Below, one piece after another: positions 8,215-16,142 of a DNA stretch of 45,474 nt (position 1 is the stretch's first letter; each line of letters starts with the position of its first letter). This DNA is from Nitrospirota bacterium. GTDB taxonomy: Bacteria > Nitrospirota > Nitrospiria > SBBL01 > JAADHI01. The stretch lies in the NCBI GenBank assembly GCA_029261195.1, contig JAJDBU010000013.1:1-45474 (forward strand). The letters are read 5' to 3'. The notes below the pieces were generated by a model. It had not been told where the DNA came from and did no database searches. It worked only from the letters and a program-made list of their open reading frames with translations. Position numbers and translations under genes: made by a program.

Positions 8215-10184
8215 TGGATTCTTTTTTAAACCAGATTAATCACCCCGATGACCTGAAAAAAGTCCCTCTGGAAGATTTGCCTCGGATCGCAAAAGAAATT
8301 CGGGCGGTGATTTTAAAAACCGTCTCCGAACGCGGTGGTCACCTCGGCGCAAGCCTGGGGGCCGTCGAACTCACAATTGCTCTCCATCGTGTCTTTGACA
8401 CCCCGAAAGACCGGATTATCTGGGATGTCGGCCATCAGGGCTATCCTCATAAACTTCTGACCGGAAGACGGGACCGTTTTGCAACACTGAGACAACACAA
8501 AGGGATCAGCGGATTTCTTTCTCGCTCCGAGAGCGAATTTGACGCCTTCGGGGCAGGTCACGCCGGAACCTCCATTTCAGCCGCCTTAGGCATGGCGGAG
8601 GCGAGAGACCAACAGGGGAAAAACCATCATGTTATTGCCATCATCGGTGATGGTTCGATGACGGCAGGCATGGCCTACGAAGCCCTGAATCATGCGGGCG
8701 CCTTGAAGCGAAATTTGATTGTTATACTTAACGACAATGAAATGTCGATTTCTAAAAATGTCGGCGCTTTTTCGGCCTATCTCAATCGGATTTTAACCAG
8801 CCCATTCTATACCAAGTTCAAAAGTGAAACGATGAGCATGCTGAAAAACATCCCGAAAATCGGGCCGCCGATGTTAGAGGTGGCCAGGCGTGCTGAAGAG
8901 TCGGTTAAGGGCATGATCGTTCCGGGCATTCTCTTTGAGGAACTTGGTTTTCGTTATATCGGTCCGATCGACGGACACGAAATAGACCACCTCTTGACCA
9001 CCTTTGAAAATATCAAAAAACTCAGTGGCCCCATCCTGATTCACGTCGTCACAAAAAAAGGCAAAGGTTATGCACAGGCAGAGGCCGATCCTGTCGGCTT
9101 TCACGGTATGCCCTCCTTTCATCTTTCGACCGGGCAAGCGAAAAAAGCTCCGAAAGGGCCACCGTCCTATACCTCAGTCTTTTCAAAATCCCTGATCAAA
9201 CTCGCACAAGAAGATCAGAATATTGTGGCCATTACCGCTGCGATGCCGGAGGGAACGGGCTTAACTCAGTTCAGCCAAGTCTTTCCGAATCGATTTTACG
9301 ATGTGGGTATTTCAGAACAACATGCCGTTACGATGGCGGCAGGCATGGCCGCAGAGGGACTCCGCCCTGTCGTCGCCATCTATTCGACATTTTTACAGCG
9401 TGCCTTTGATCAGATTGTTCACGATGTGGCCATCCAGAACCTCCCCGTTGTGTTCTGTCTCGACCGCGCCGGAATTGTCGGAGAAGACGGCGCAACACAT
9501 ACCGGAGCCTTCGATATCTCCTATCTTCGTGGCATTCCGAATATGACCCTGATGGCCCCGAAGGACGAAAATGAACTTCAACACATGCTCGCAACGGCCC
9601 TTAAACAGCAGGGTCCCGTCGCCATCCGCTACCCGAGAGGATCGGGCTTAGGCGTTTCGCTTGATGAGGTCGCAGTAGAACTTCCCGTCGGCAAGGGAGA
9701 GATTGTCTACGGCGCCGAAAGTAAATGTTGGGATCTTGCCTTCATCGCGATGGGTAACATGGTTCAGCCCGCAGAAATCGCGGCCTTGGCGCTTGCAGAA
9801 CAGGGCATTAAAGTGGGTCTCGTCAATGCGAGATTTGCCAAACCGATCGACCGGGCGCTGCTTGTCTCCATTGCCGCACGTTGTTCTAAAATTGTCACTC
9901 TGGAAGAACAGGCTTTGGCCGGTGGTTTTGGCGATGCGGTACTCGGGGTATTGGAGGAAGAAAGAGTCAGTGGCAATATTCCTGCTGTTTCTGTCCGCCG
10001 AGTGGGTCTTCCAGACTATTTTCTCGAACACGGCCCCCAAAAAGTCATTAGAAAAGAAATCGGGCTTGATCCCGAGAGCATCGCCAAGATGGCCCTGCTT
10101 TTTGCCGGAGAACAGTCCAAAAGTTCATCTTTTAAACAAACCTCAAAGATTAGCCCTTCCGTGCATGTGAAGATTGTTCGCTGA
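8214..10184 (+). CDS. dxs: 1-deoxy-D-xylulose-5-phosphate synthase
   Basis: This 656-residue transketolase-like enzyme condenses pyruvate with glyceraldehyde-3-phosphate to make DXP, the first step of the MEP isoprenoid pathway. The thiamine-diphosphate motif GDGSMTAGMAYEALNH is at about 145-160, the catalytic His region GGHLGASLG at 41-49, and the C-terminal half has DRAGIVGEDGATHTGAFD, the conserved DXS version of the pyrimidine-domain motif. The last 25 or so residues, rich in Ser and Lys, form a short extra tail. The ATG overlaps the ispA stop by one base and the TGA overlaps a possible upstream start of tlyA, as expected in a tightly packed operon. Confidence 0.97.
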   Translation: MDSFLNQINHPDDLKKVPLEDLPRIAKEIRAVILKTVSERGGHLGASLGAVELTIALHRVFDTPKDRIIWDVGHQGYPHKLLTGRRDRFATLRQHKGISGFLSRSESEFDAFGAGHAGTSISAALGMAEARDQQGKNHHVIAIIGDGSMTAGMAYEALNHAGALKRNLIVILNDNEMSISKNVGAFSAYLNRILTSPFYTKFKSETMSMLKNIPKIGPPMLEVARRAEESVKGMIVPGILFEELGFRYIGPIDGHEIDHLLTTFENIKKLSGPILIHVVTKKGKGYAQAEADPVGFHGMPSFHLSTGQAKKAPKGPPSYTSVFSKSLIKLAQEDQNIVAITAAMPEGTGLTQFSQVFPNRFYDVGISEQHAVTMAAGMAAEGLRPVVAIYSTFLQRAFDQIVHDVAIQNLPVVFCLDRAGIVGEDGATHTGAFDISYLRGIPNMTLMAPKDENELQHMLATALKQQGPVAIRYPRGSGLGVSLDEVAVELPVGKGEIVYGAESKCWDLAFIAMGNMVQPAEIAALALAEQGIKVGLVNARFAKPIDRALLVSIAARCSKIVTLEEQALAGGFGDAVLGVLEEERVSGNIPAVSVRRVGLPDYFLEHGPQKVIRKEIGLDPESIAKMALLFAGEQSKSSSFKQTSKISPSVHVKIVR

Positions 10185-10234
10185 TGCAGGCCGCTCTGAA
10201 TCTTGCGCAACAGGCTCAAGCCGCCGAAAAAAAA

Positions 10235-10963
10235 ATGAAAAGTCGTCTTGATCATCTCCTTGTTCAGCGTGGTTTTGCAGAAAGTACTTCAAAGGCGAAG
10301 GCCCTGGTGATGAGTGGCTCTGTCCTTGTGGATGGCGTCAAGATTGAGCGCGCCGGCGGCCAGGTCAAATTGGATGCAGAGATTGTCCTGCTCAAAGCCG
10401 CACCGCCCTTTGTGAGTCGTGGCGGCTTGAAGTTGGAGGGGGCATTGAAATCCTTCGACATTGATGTGAGTGAAGCAGTCGTGATGGACGTCGGCGCTTC
10501 AACCGGCGGTTTTACCGATTGCCTCCTAAAGAGGGGTGCGGCGCGTGTTTATGCGATTGACGTCGGTTACGGACAGCTCGCATGGTCACTCCGCAATGAT
10601 ACCCGGGTTATTGTTCTGGAACGACAGAACATCCGATATCTTGCCGATGACGCCATCAACGAGCCGCTTGATATGGTCACGATCGACGTGTCTTTTATCT
10701 CCCTTGAAAAGGTCGTTCCGCACGTCCTGACTCGCTTAAAAAAAGGTGGGCTGATCATCGCCTTGATCAAACCCCAGTTTGAAGTCGGCAAAGGGGCCGT
10801 CGGAAAAGGAGGCATTGTCAGGGATGAGCAAATCCGTCAGGCAGCAGTTGATCGCATCTGCGCCCTGAGTACGAACTGGGGACTTCAGCAAATCGCTCTG
10901 ATAGCCTCCCCGATTACCGGTCAAAAAGGAAATATTGAGTACTTGGTTTGTTTTAAAAAATAA
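10235..10963 (+). CDS. tlyA: TlyA-family rRNA 2'-O-methyltransferase (S4 + FtsJ domains)
   Basis: An N-terminal S4 RNA-binding domain (RLDHLLVQRGFAES.SKAKALV) is followed by an FtsJ-type Rossmann methyltransferase with the SAM motif DVGASTGGFTDCLL and a D/K pattern (TIDVSFISLEK, IALIKPQFE). TlyA proteins methylate ribose of cytidines in 16S and 23S rRNA; some were first named hemolysins. I chose ATG 10235 because family members begin MKSRLD-like. An ATG at 10184, overlapping the dxs stop, would add 17 residues (rich in Ala and Gln) that look unlike the family. The gene follows dxs directly, a common arrangement. Confidence 0.9.
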   Translation: MKSRLDHLLVQRGFAESTSKAKALVMSGSVLVDGVKIERAGGQVKLDAEIVLLKAAPPFVSRGGLKLEGALKSFDIDVSEAVVMDVGASTGGFTDCLLKRGAARVYAIDVGYGQLAWSLRNDTRVIVLERQNIRYLADDAINEPLDMVTIDVSFISLEKVVPHVLTRLKKGGLIIALIKPQFEVGKGAVGKGGIVRDEQIRQAAVDRICALSTNWGLQQIALIASPITGQKGNIEYLVCFKK

Positions 10964-10982
10964 TCACAATAGGAGAACAAAG

Positions 10983-11180
10983 ATGGACACACAAAAACTT
11001 GAAAAAAAAATTACAAAATTAAAAGCGACCTTGAAGGGAAGTGACAAGGACGATCTCAAAACATGCACTTTGCGAAAGTTGCTCAAACGGGCACAGCGCA
11101 AAGTAACGACACTAAAAGCAAAAGCAGAAATGGTCGCCGCAAAAGCCAAAAAGAAACCTGAAAAGGAAAAAGCCGCTTAG
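10983..11180 (+). CDS. Small lysine-rich basic protein, function unknown
   Basis: The 65-residue protein starts at ATG 10983, with AGGAGA (10971-10976) at good spacing. It is dominated by Lys, Ala and Leu (LEKKITKLKATL, LKRAQRKVTTLKAKAEMVAAKAKKK) and is probably helical, perhaps a short coiled coil with a disordered basic tail. The composition suggests binding to nucleic acid or to ribosomes, but no family motif is visible. It lies between tlyA and the patatin gene, 19 bases after the former and 11 before the latter, so it is likely co-transcribed. Confidence 0.75.
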   Translation: MDTQKLEKKITKLKATLKGSDKDDLKTCTLRKLLKRAQRKVTTLKAKAEMVAAKAKKKPEKEKAA

Positions 11181-11191
11181 GGCTGAGTACA

Positions 11192-12091
11192 ATGAAGGTT
11201 GGGCTGGCCTTAGGTGGCGGTGGCGCAAGAGGGATTGCCCACATCGGTGTTTTAAAAGTCCTGGAAGAGGAGGGCATTCAGGTTGATGCTATCTCCGGCA
11301 CCAGTTTCGGCGCAATCGTCGGCGCAATGTATGCTCAGAACCCTGATGCCCGACAACTGGAGCATCGGGTGCTTGATTTTTTAGACAGCGCGGCCTTTCG
11401 TCGCACAAAAATCTTTTTTATCAAGCGGCATTTCGAAGAGAAAAAAAACAAGAGCTTCATGACTAATGTGAAGTCCTACCTTCAAAAGGGGATTTTCTGG
11501 GGGGTCTCCCTCCAGAAAACCTCTTTCATTACGGAGGCCAATTTTTTAGCACAAATCGACGAGGTGCTTGATGACGGCCAAATCGAAGAAACGCGCATCC
11601 CTTTTTGTGCTGTTGCCACCGATCTGACCAATGGTCAAGAGATTATATTGAACAGGGGCCCTATACGGAGGGCGGTTGCAGCCAGTTGCGCCATTCCCGG
11701 TGTTTTTCCCCCGATTAGTATAGATGGCCTCCAGTTGGTTGATGGAGGCTGGGTCAATCAGGCTCCGGTCTCGCCCTTGCTCGATCTTAAATCCGATTTT
11801 TTGATGGCGGTGACCATCTCGGAAGAGGAGCAAGGGCCCAAAAACTTCGAAAGCGGCGTGGATGTCGTGTTGAGGGCGAATGAGATTACACGCTGTATCC
11901 TATCCAACAAACAAATTGAGATGGCCGATTTCGTGATACGCCCCAAAGTCGGCGACATCCACTGGTCTGATTTCTGGCGCTTTGAGGATGCCATGGCTCG
12001 GGGGGAGAAAGCCGCAAGAGAGGCGGTTGAGACCCTTAAAAGCCTGTTGTGGAAAAAACGCGTTAAAAAATTCTTAAAGTTCGATGCTTGA
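11192..12091 (+). CDS. Patatin-like phospholipase (RssA/NTE type)
   Basis: The 299-residue protein opens with the oxyanion-hole motif LALGGGGARGIAHIGVLK (about 5-22). The nucleophile elbow GTSFG has Ser38, and the second dyad element is LVDGGWVNQAPV (about residue 187-198). These form the Ser-Asp catalytic dyad of the patatin fold, which hydrolyses acyl chains from phospholipids. There is no signal peptide or clear membrane segment, so it is probably cytoplasmic or membrane-peripheral. The substrate is not predictable. The start follows the upstream small gene by 11 bases. Confidence 0.9.
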   Translation: MKVGLALGGGGARGIAHIGVLKVLEEEGIQVDAISGTSFGAIVGAMYAQNPDARQLEHRVLDFLDSAAFRRTKIFFIKRHFEEKKNKSFMTNVKSYLQKGIFWGVSLQKTSFITEANFLAQIDEVLDDGQIEETRIPFCAVATDLTNGQEIILNRGPIRRAVAASCAIPGVFPPISIDGLQLVDGGWVNQAPVSPLLDLKSDFLMAVTISEEEQGPKNFESGVDVVLRANEITRCILSNKQIEMADFVIRPKVGDIHWSDFWRFEDAMARGEKAAREAVETLKSLLWKKRVKKFLKFDA

Positions 12092-12112
12092 GGGAAAAGA
12101 AGGGAAAGTCAT

Positions 12113-12763
12113 ATTATTGATCTTCAACTGAGCAAGGAAGAGATTCGTGTTCTCGGGGCTTTAATCGAAAAAGCGCTGACAACCCCCGATTATTATCCGC
12201 TTTCCCTCAACGCACTTAAAAATGCCTGCAATCAGACAAGCAACCGCGACCCCATCGTGTCCTACGATGAGGAGACCTTACAAAAGGTGCTTGATCTCTT
12301 AAAAAACAAAAAATTGGTCAGGGACAGCCAATCGGGCCGGGTCATCAAGTACGGGGAAAGTTTAAGCAAGGCAGAAAATCTCATGCCGCGCGAAGGCATT
12401 ATCCTGGCGCTTTTAATGTTGAAGGGGCCACAAACGCCCGGTGCGCTTCGTGTCCGTGCTGAACGGGTTCACGCATTTGAAAATCTGGAAGCACTGCATG
12501 AGGTCCTGGGCAACCTTTCTGAGTGGGGCTTTATTCAGCAGCTTCCCCGTCAGGCCGGTCACAAGGAGTTGCGCTACATGCATTTGTTTGCCGACCTAAC
12601 ACAGAACGAAGCTTATCCCAATGCCTCTTCACAGCCAGAACTGAACAGTGAAGTAAGATCCGATAGTCCTAAACTTGTAGAACTTCAAGCCGAGTTGAAA
12701 CAACTTCGGTCCGACTTCGAACAAGTCAAAACAGAATTCCTGAACTTCAAAAATCAATTTTAG
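12113..12763 (+). CDS. YceH/DUF480 family protein with apparent non-canonical ATT start
   Basis: The family signature begins upstream of any ATG/GTG/TTG in this frame: LSKEEIRVLGALIEKALTTP then YYPLSLNALKNACNQ, starting near 12128. The frame is open only from 12092 and has no usual start before a GTG at 12257, which would delete the conserved N-terminus. ATT codons at 12113 and 12116 follow GAAGGGA (12099-12105) at ribosome-binding distance and give 216 residues, matching the roughly 215 of E. coli YceH. The protein contains tandem winged-helix domains and a C-terminal coiled coil (about 175-216). Its cellular role is not established. An ATG mutated, or misread, to ATT is the simplest view. 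Confidence 0.8.
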   Translation: MIDLQLSKEEIRVLGALIEKALTTPDYYPLSLNALKNACNQTSNRDPIVSYDEETLQKVLDLLKNKKLVRDSQSGRVIKYGESLSKAENLMPREGIILALLMLKGPQTPGALRVRAERVHAFENLEALHEVLGNLSEWGFIQQLPRQAGHKELRYMHLFADLTQNEAYPNASSQPELNSEVRSDSPKLVELQAELKQLRSDFEQVKTEFLNFKNQF

Positions 12764-12966
12764 ATACGCCACCTAAAATTGAAACGGTCGTCTTTCCGAA
12801 TTGCGACTCGATATATCTACTCAGATATTATTAATAATTTCAAAGATTTATATTGTTTTTCATAAATTCAGTTAGCGTTCTCAACGAAGTAAGTGAGTGT
12901 TGTCCTCTGCTTATTTAAATATTCTTGCCTCAAGTTTGTGGAAGCCCGAGATGGAAGTGACTGAGT

Positions 12967-13129
12967 TTAACTTGTACTTTCAAGGATAAAGCCAGGCAGT
13001 TCACCTGTAAACAATAACCTCAAGGCCTCGCTTGGGTTCATGTTTTTTTCGGCAAACCGAGAGATAGTTGCAGATTCGGCCAAAGACATCAGCACCTTCC
13101 ATCGGACGAAAACAGCCTGATATCTTCTG
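12967..13129 (-). pseudogene. IS66-family transposase C-terminal remnant
   Basis: Read on the minus strand from 13129, the peptide begins QKISGCFRPMEGADVFGRI and goes on CNYLSVCRK. This is the hallmark C-terminus of IS66 transposases, where the usual reading is QKISGCFRS..GA..FCRIRSYLSTCRK. At the A-run (CGAAAAAAAC) the frame slips and continues NMNPSEALRLLFTGELPGF before TAA at 12967-12969. That stretch is also typical of the IS66 tail. Only about 55 codons survive, with one frameshift and no upstream DDE domain, so the element is dead. Confidence 0.82.
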
Positions 13130-13314
13130 ACCAGTGAGAACTATAATTGTCGTTGATCATGACTTATACGACTTTTTCTAATCTTGACCTACATCACTTT
13201 TTCTCTGTTATCTAGGACAGCCCCGGTTTTAATTGTGTGTCGTTCATAATGGTCTTCATACACCTCCAATATGAACAGGATCAGCGTCACTTCAGAGTTG
13301 GATGAGGCTTTATC

Positions 13315-13343
13315 TTGCTTCAATTTTCGTTTTCGCGTAGAAT
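13315..13343 (+). promoter_or_regulatory. Possible sigma-70 promoter of mdh
   Basis: TTGCTT (13315-13320), a 17-base spacer and TAGAAT (13338-13343) stand 51 bases before the mdh start. The -10 matches five of six positions, the -35 only three of six. It is the best candidate in this gap. Confidence 0.42.
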
Positions 13344-13394
13344 TTCCAAAATTTTTTCGACGTGGTTTTTGATTAGAAACAATGTAATGGACAA

Positions 13395-14348
13395 ATGAAT
13401 ACGATGAGTAGGAGAAGAAAAATAACGATTATCGGGGCCGGGCATGTGGGCGCGACGACGGCGCAACGACTCGTAGAAAAAGCCCTGGCCGATGTGGTCT
13501 TGGTTGACATTGAGCCTGATATGCCTAGGGGAAAAGCACTCGACCTTTGGGAGTCAGCCCCGATTTATGGCTATGATAGCCGCTTAAGCGGTACGGCTGA
13601 TTATGAAGCCACTGCAGGTTCCGACATTGTTGTCATTACTTCCGGCATTGCGAGAAAACCGGGAATGAGCCGGGATGATCTGCTTCGGGTTAACGCCAGG
13701 ATCGTCAAAGAAGTGACAGAACAGGCAGTCAAACACTCGCCCGATGCCATATTGATTGTTGTTTCGAACCCACTTGATGCGATGACCTATGTGGCCTATC
13801 GGTCCAGTGGTTTTCCACGAGAACGGGTGATCGGAATGGCAGGTGTGCTCGACTCGGCACGCTTTCGCTCCTTTCTTGCGATTACATTGAATGTCTCGGT
13901 CGAAAATATTCAAACCCTTGTTTTGGGAGGGCATGGCGATAGCATGGTACCGCTTCCCCGTTATACGACAGTTTCAGGTATTCCGATTATGGATTTAATT
14001 TCAAAGGAGCGGCTGGATGCCATTGTCCAGAGAACCCGTGACGGCGGTGCAGAGATCGTGAAGCTCCTCAAGACAGGCTCGGCTTACTACGCCCCCTCTG
14101 CGGCCACCGTTGAAATGGTCGAAGCCATCATGAAAGACAAAAACAAGATCCTTCCCTGTTCAGCCCTCTGCAAGGGAGAATATGGCCTCAATGATGTTTT
14201 TATCGGCGTTCCACTTCAACTTGGACAGGCTGGGATAGAAAAAATGATTGAAGTCGTACTGACGGCCGATGAGCAAAAAGCCCTTCAGTCCTCAGCAGAA
14301 ACGGTTCAAAGCCTTTGTCTTACCGTTGATGAAGCACTTTATAATTAG
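13395..14348 (+). CDS. mdh: Malate dehydrogenase (LDH-like, NAD-dependent)
   Basis: The 317-residue protein has the NAD-binding GAGHVG (14-19) and the acidic end of beta-2 (VLVDIE, 35-40) that favours NAD over NADP. The mobile loop [15 protein letters not shown] carries the substrate arginines; Arg87 in that loop fits malate/oxaloacetate rather than lactate. LDSARFR follows near 152-158, and [10 protein letters not shown] holds catalytic His180. It interconverts malate and oxaloacetate in the TCA cycle. The start could be ATG 13395 or ATG 13404; neither has a strong ribosome-binding site. The sigma-54 regulator follows after 72 bases and may share the transcript. Confidence 0.95.
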   Translation: MNTMSRRRKITIIGAGHVGATTAQRLVEKALADVVLVDIEPDMPRGKALDLWESAPIYGYDSRLSGTADYEATAGSDIVVITSGIARKPGMSRDDLLRVNARIVKEVTEQAVKHSPDAILIVVSNPLDAMTYVAYRSSGFPRERVIGMAGVLDSARFRSFLAITLNVSVENIQTLVLGGHGDSMVPLPRYTTVSGIPIMDLISKERLDAIVQRTRDGGAEIVKLLKTGSAYYAPSAATVEMVEAIMKDKNKILPCSALCKGEYGLNDVFIGVPLQLGQAGIEKMIEVVLTADEQKALQSSAETVQSLCLTVDEALYN

Positions 14349-14420
14349 TTTGATGTTTGTCGTAATACTTTTTCAGTCTACATCTACTTGCCTTCACTCT
14401 GCCTGTCTGGAGATATTCAT

Positions 14421-15731
14421 TTGACAAAAGTTGTCATTATCGGTGCCGGGCGAGGCGGTGCCGCCCTCATTGAAATCCTGCATAAAGACCCCCTCGTGCA
14501 AGTGGTTGGCATTGCCGATGTCTATGAGAAGACCCCCGGCCTTGATCTGGCACGACGCTACAAGATCCCGACGGCCACCGATTATCGGTTATTACTAAAA
14601 AAGGATGTTGACCTCATTATTGATGTGACCGGAAACAGCGGTGTACGTGAGGTCCTGGAAAAAAATTACCCTGACGTAGAGGTGATTGGCGGTCTAGCTG
14701 CAAAATTCATGTGGCAGTTAATTGAGGAGAGGATTAAGAGCAAGGCGATGTCTGAAACCATCCGTGCCCGTTATTCCTTTGAGAACATGGTCGGGAAAAA
14801 TGTCAAGATGCAAACGATCTACGACCTTATCCCCAAAATTGCAAAAACGAACGCGACCGTCCTCATTGAGGGAGAAAGCGGGACAGGGAAAGAACTGGTT
14901 GCGCACTCCATCCACCAACATAGTTCAAGAGAGGACAAGCCTTTCATTCGAGTTAATTGTGCTGCTTTAGCGGAAAGCCTGCTTGAGAGTGAACTCTTCG
15001 GGCATGTCCGGGGAGCATTTACCGGTGCGGTGACGCACAAACTCGGACGCTTCGAATTGGCCGACGGAGGTACGCTCTTTCTGGATGAAATCGGTGACAT
15101 CAACCTGGTGACCCAAGTGAAACTCCTTCGAGCCGTTCAGGAAGGTGAGATTGAGAAGGTCGGTGATTCAAGGCGAATTAAAGTCGATGTTCGCATCGTT
15201 GCGGCGACCAACAAAGATCTGAAAAAGGCTGTTGCGGCACGCGAATTCCGGCAGGATCTCTATTACCGCTTGCGGGTTGTCCCGATTAATCTCCCCCCCC
15301 TCCGAGAAAGAAAGGATGACATTCCCCTCCTTGTCGAACATTTCATTCACCGTTTCAACAAAGAAATGGGACGAAAAGTCAGTCGGATTGCACCCGAAGC
15401 GATGGACATGCTGATGGCTTATGATTTTCCAGGCAACATTCGCGAACTCGAAAACATGATCGAACATGTCATGGTCTTCTGTTCGGGGGATGTCTTTGAG
15501 GCGGATCATCTTCGAAAGGACATTCAACCCACCCACATAGATGTGATCGAGACCGTTGTGGAAGGGGAGGATCCGATGCAGGCGATGGAGCAGGAACTGA
15601 TTGCGAAGGTACTCGAGCAGACACAATGGAATTATAAAAAAACAGCAGAAAAACTCAAAATGAGCCGAACGACCCTCTGGAGAAAATTGAAACGCTATGG
15701 TTTGTCGAAACCCTTTGGAGTTTCAAAGTGA
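14421..15731 (+). CDS. Sigma-54 activator with N-terminal NAD-type Rossmann sensor domain
   Basis: The start is TTG 14421, with GGAGA (14409-14413) seven bases upstream; this gives 436 residues. Residues 2-105 form a Rossmann-like domain: TKVVIIGAGRGG with GxGxxG, Asp33 at the end of the second strand (VVGIADVYE), then DLIIDVTGNSGVREVL, as in NAD-dependent dehydrogenases of the DapB/Gfo/Idh style. Residues about 120-370 are a sigma-54 AAA+ domain with Walker A GESGTGKE (151-158), the sigma-54 contact loop GAFTGA (198-203) and Walker B LFLDEIGD. The C-terminus has a Fis-type HTH (NYKKTAEKLKMSRTTLWRKL). There is no receiver, GAF or PAS domain. The inferred role is to sense NAD(H) or a related ligand and activate sigma-54 promoters. 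It lies just after mdh. Confidence 0.9.
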   Translation: MTKVVIIGAGRGGAALIEILHKDPLVQVVGIADVYEKTPGLDLARRYKIPTATDYRLLLKKDVDLIIDVTGNSGVREVLEKNYPDVEVIGGLAAKFMWQLIEERIKSKAMSETIRARYSFENMVGKNVKMQTIYDLIPKIAKTNATVLIEGESGTGKELVAHSIHQHSSREDKPFIRVNCAALAESLLESELFGHVRGAFTGAVTHKLGRFELADGGTLFLDEIGDINLVTQVKLLRAVQEGEIEKVGDSRRIKVDVRIVAATNKDLKKAVAAREFRQDLYYRLRVVPINLPPLRERKDDIPLLVEHFIHRFNKEMGRKVSRIAPEAMDMLMAYDFPGNIRELENMIEHVMVFCSGDVFEADHLRKDIQPTHIDVIETVVEGEDPMQAMEQELIAKVLEQTQWNYKKTAEKLKMSRTTLWRKLKRYGLSKPFGVSK

Positions 15732-15762
15732 AACGCTAAAGGGTTTCACTTGTTTCGTTTTT
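15707..15762 (+). promoter_or_regulatory. Nested dyad: cluster of GTTTC/GAAAC half-sites, possible enhancer or terminator
   Basis: GAAACCCTTT (15707-15716) pairs perfectly with AAAGGGTTTC (15738-15747). Inside lies GTTTCA-AAG-TGAAAC (15720-15734), and TGAAAC-N8-GTTTCA spans 15729-15748. One more GTTTC is at 15752-15756, making five half-sites in 50 bases. The cluster covers the end of the sigma-54 regulator gene and lies roughly 90-135 bases before the GG-N10-GC element at 15843. That is the right distance for an upstream activating sequence. A T-run (15757-15762) would also allow a rho-independent terminator. Confidence 0.5.
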
Positions 15763-15840
15763 GAATCATTGTGTCTAGATTAAAAAACAGTGTATATTGG
15801 TAAGCATGTGTTTTTCCTCATGTTTACTTGTTGTGCTGAA

Positions 15841-15857
15841 TTGGTCTATATATTGCT
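15841..15857 (+). promoter_or_regulatory. Candidate sigma-54 (-24/-12) promoter
   Basis: TTGG TCTATATATT GCT gives GG at 15843-15844 and GC at 15855-15856 with exactly ten bases between, and TTGCT at the -12 element as in the consensus. The bases after GG (TCTA) do not match the usual CACG. A start site near 15868 would leave a leader of about 38 bases before the zinc-ribbon gene, which has a strong AAGGAGGT. Confidence 0.4.
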
Positions 15858-15905
15858 TAGTTCTAGGTACCATCAAGAATGAACTAACAATTAAGGAGGT
15901 AGTGA

Positions 15906-16097
15906 ATGAATTGTCCAAGGTGCAGTGGTTTTATGATCCCGGAATCTTTCCAAGACTTACAAAGTGACACAGGGACGCTCAGCTTCTGTGGTTATCGTTG
16001 CATGTCCTGCGGAGAAATTGTCGATCCTCAGATCGCCTCAAATCGTAAACACCGACCTCATTTGCAGGCAAGAAACCGTAAATTGATGTCTCATTAA
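15906..16097 (+). CDS. Small zinc-ribbon protein
   Basis: The 63-residue protein starts at ATG 15906 behind a very strong ribosome-binding site (AAGGAGGT, 15893-15900). Cys3-x2-Cys6 at the N-terminus and Cys32-x2-Cys35 (YRCMSCGE) form a four-cysteine zinc ribbon or rubredoxin-like knuckle; Cys28 is extra. The C-terminus is basic (NRKHRPHLQARNRK), compatible with contact to nucleic acid. The function is unknown. It precedes the NuoF-like gene by 45 bases and probably shares its transcript. The strong translation signal suggests it is made in quantity. Confidence 0.8.
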   Translation: MNCPRCSGFMIPESFQDLQSDTGTLSFCGYRCMSCGEIVDPQIASNRKHRPHLQARNRKLMSH

Positions 16098-16142
16098 AAG
16101 GGAATGTATTAATAGAGGCCTTTTCGCCTCGGTCCAAAAATA

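Larger units (their letters stand above)
12764..13394. other. Gap of 631 bases holding an IS66 remnant and the mdh upstream region
   Basis: AT-rich sequence from 12764 to about 12966 shows no feature. An IS66 transposase tail lies at 12967-13129. From 13161 there are two imperfect direct repeats (GACTTATACGACTTTTTCT at 13161-13179 and GACCTACATCACTTTTTCT at 13186-13204, 15 of 19 identical, period 25), followed by the mdh promoter region. No tRNA or structured RNA is apparent. Confidence 0.6.

Noticed and set aside
13304-13320. Sigma-54 promoter before mdh (GAGGCTTTATCTTGCTT)
   Set aside because: GG and GC are separated by nine bases, not the required ten.
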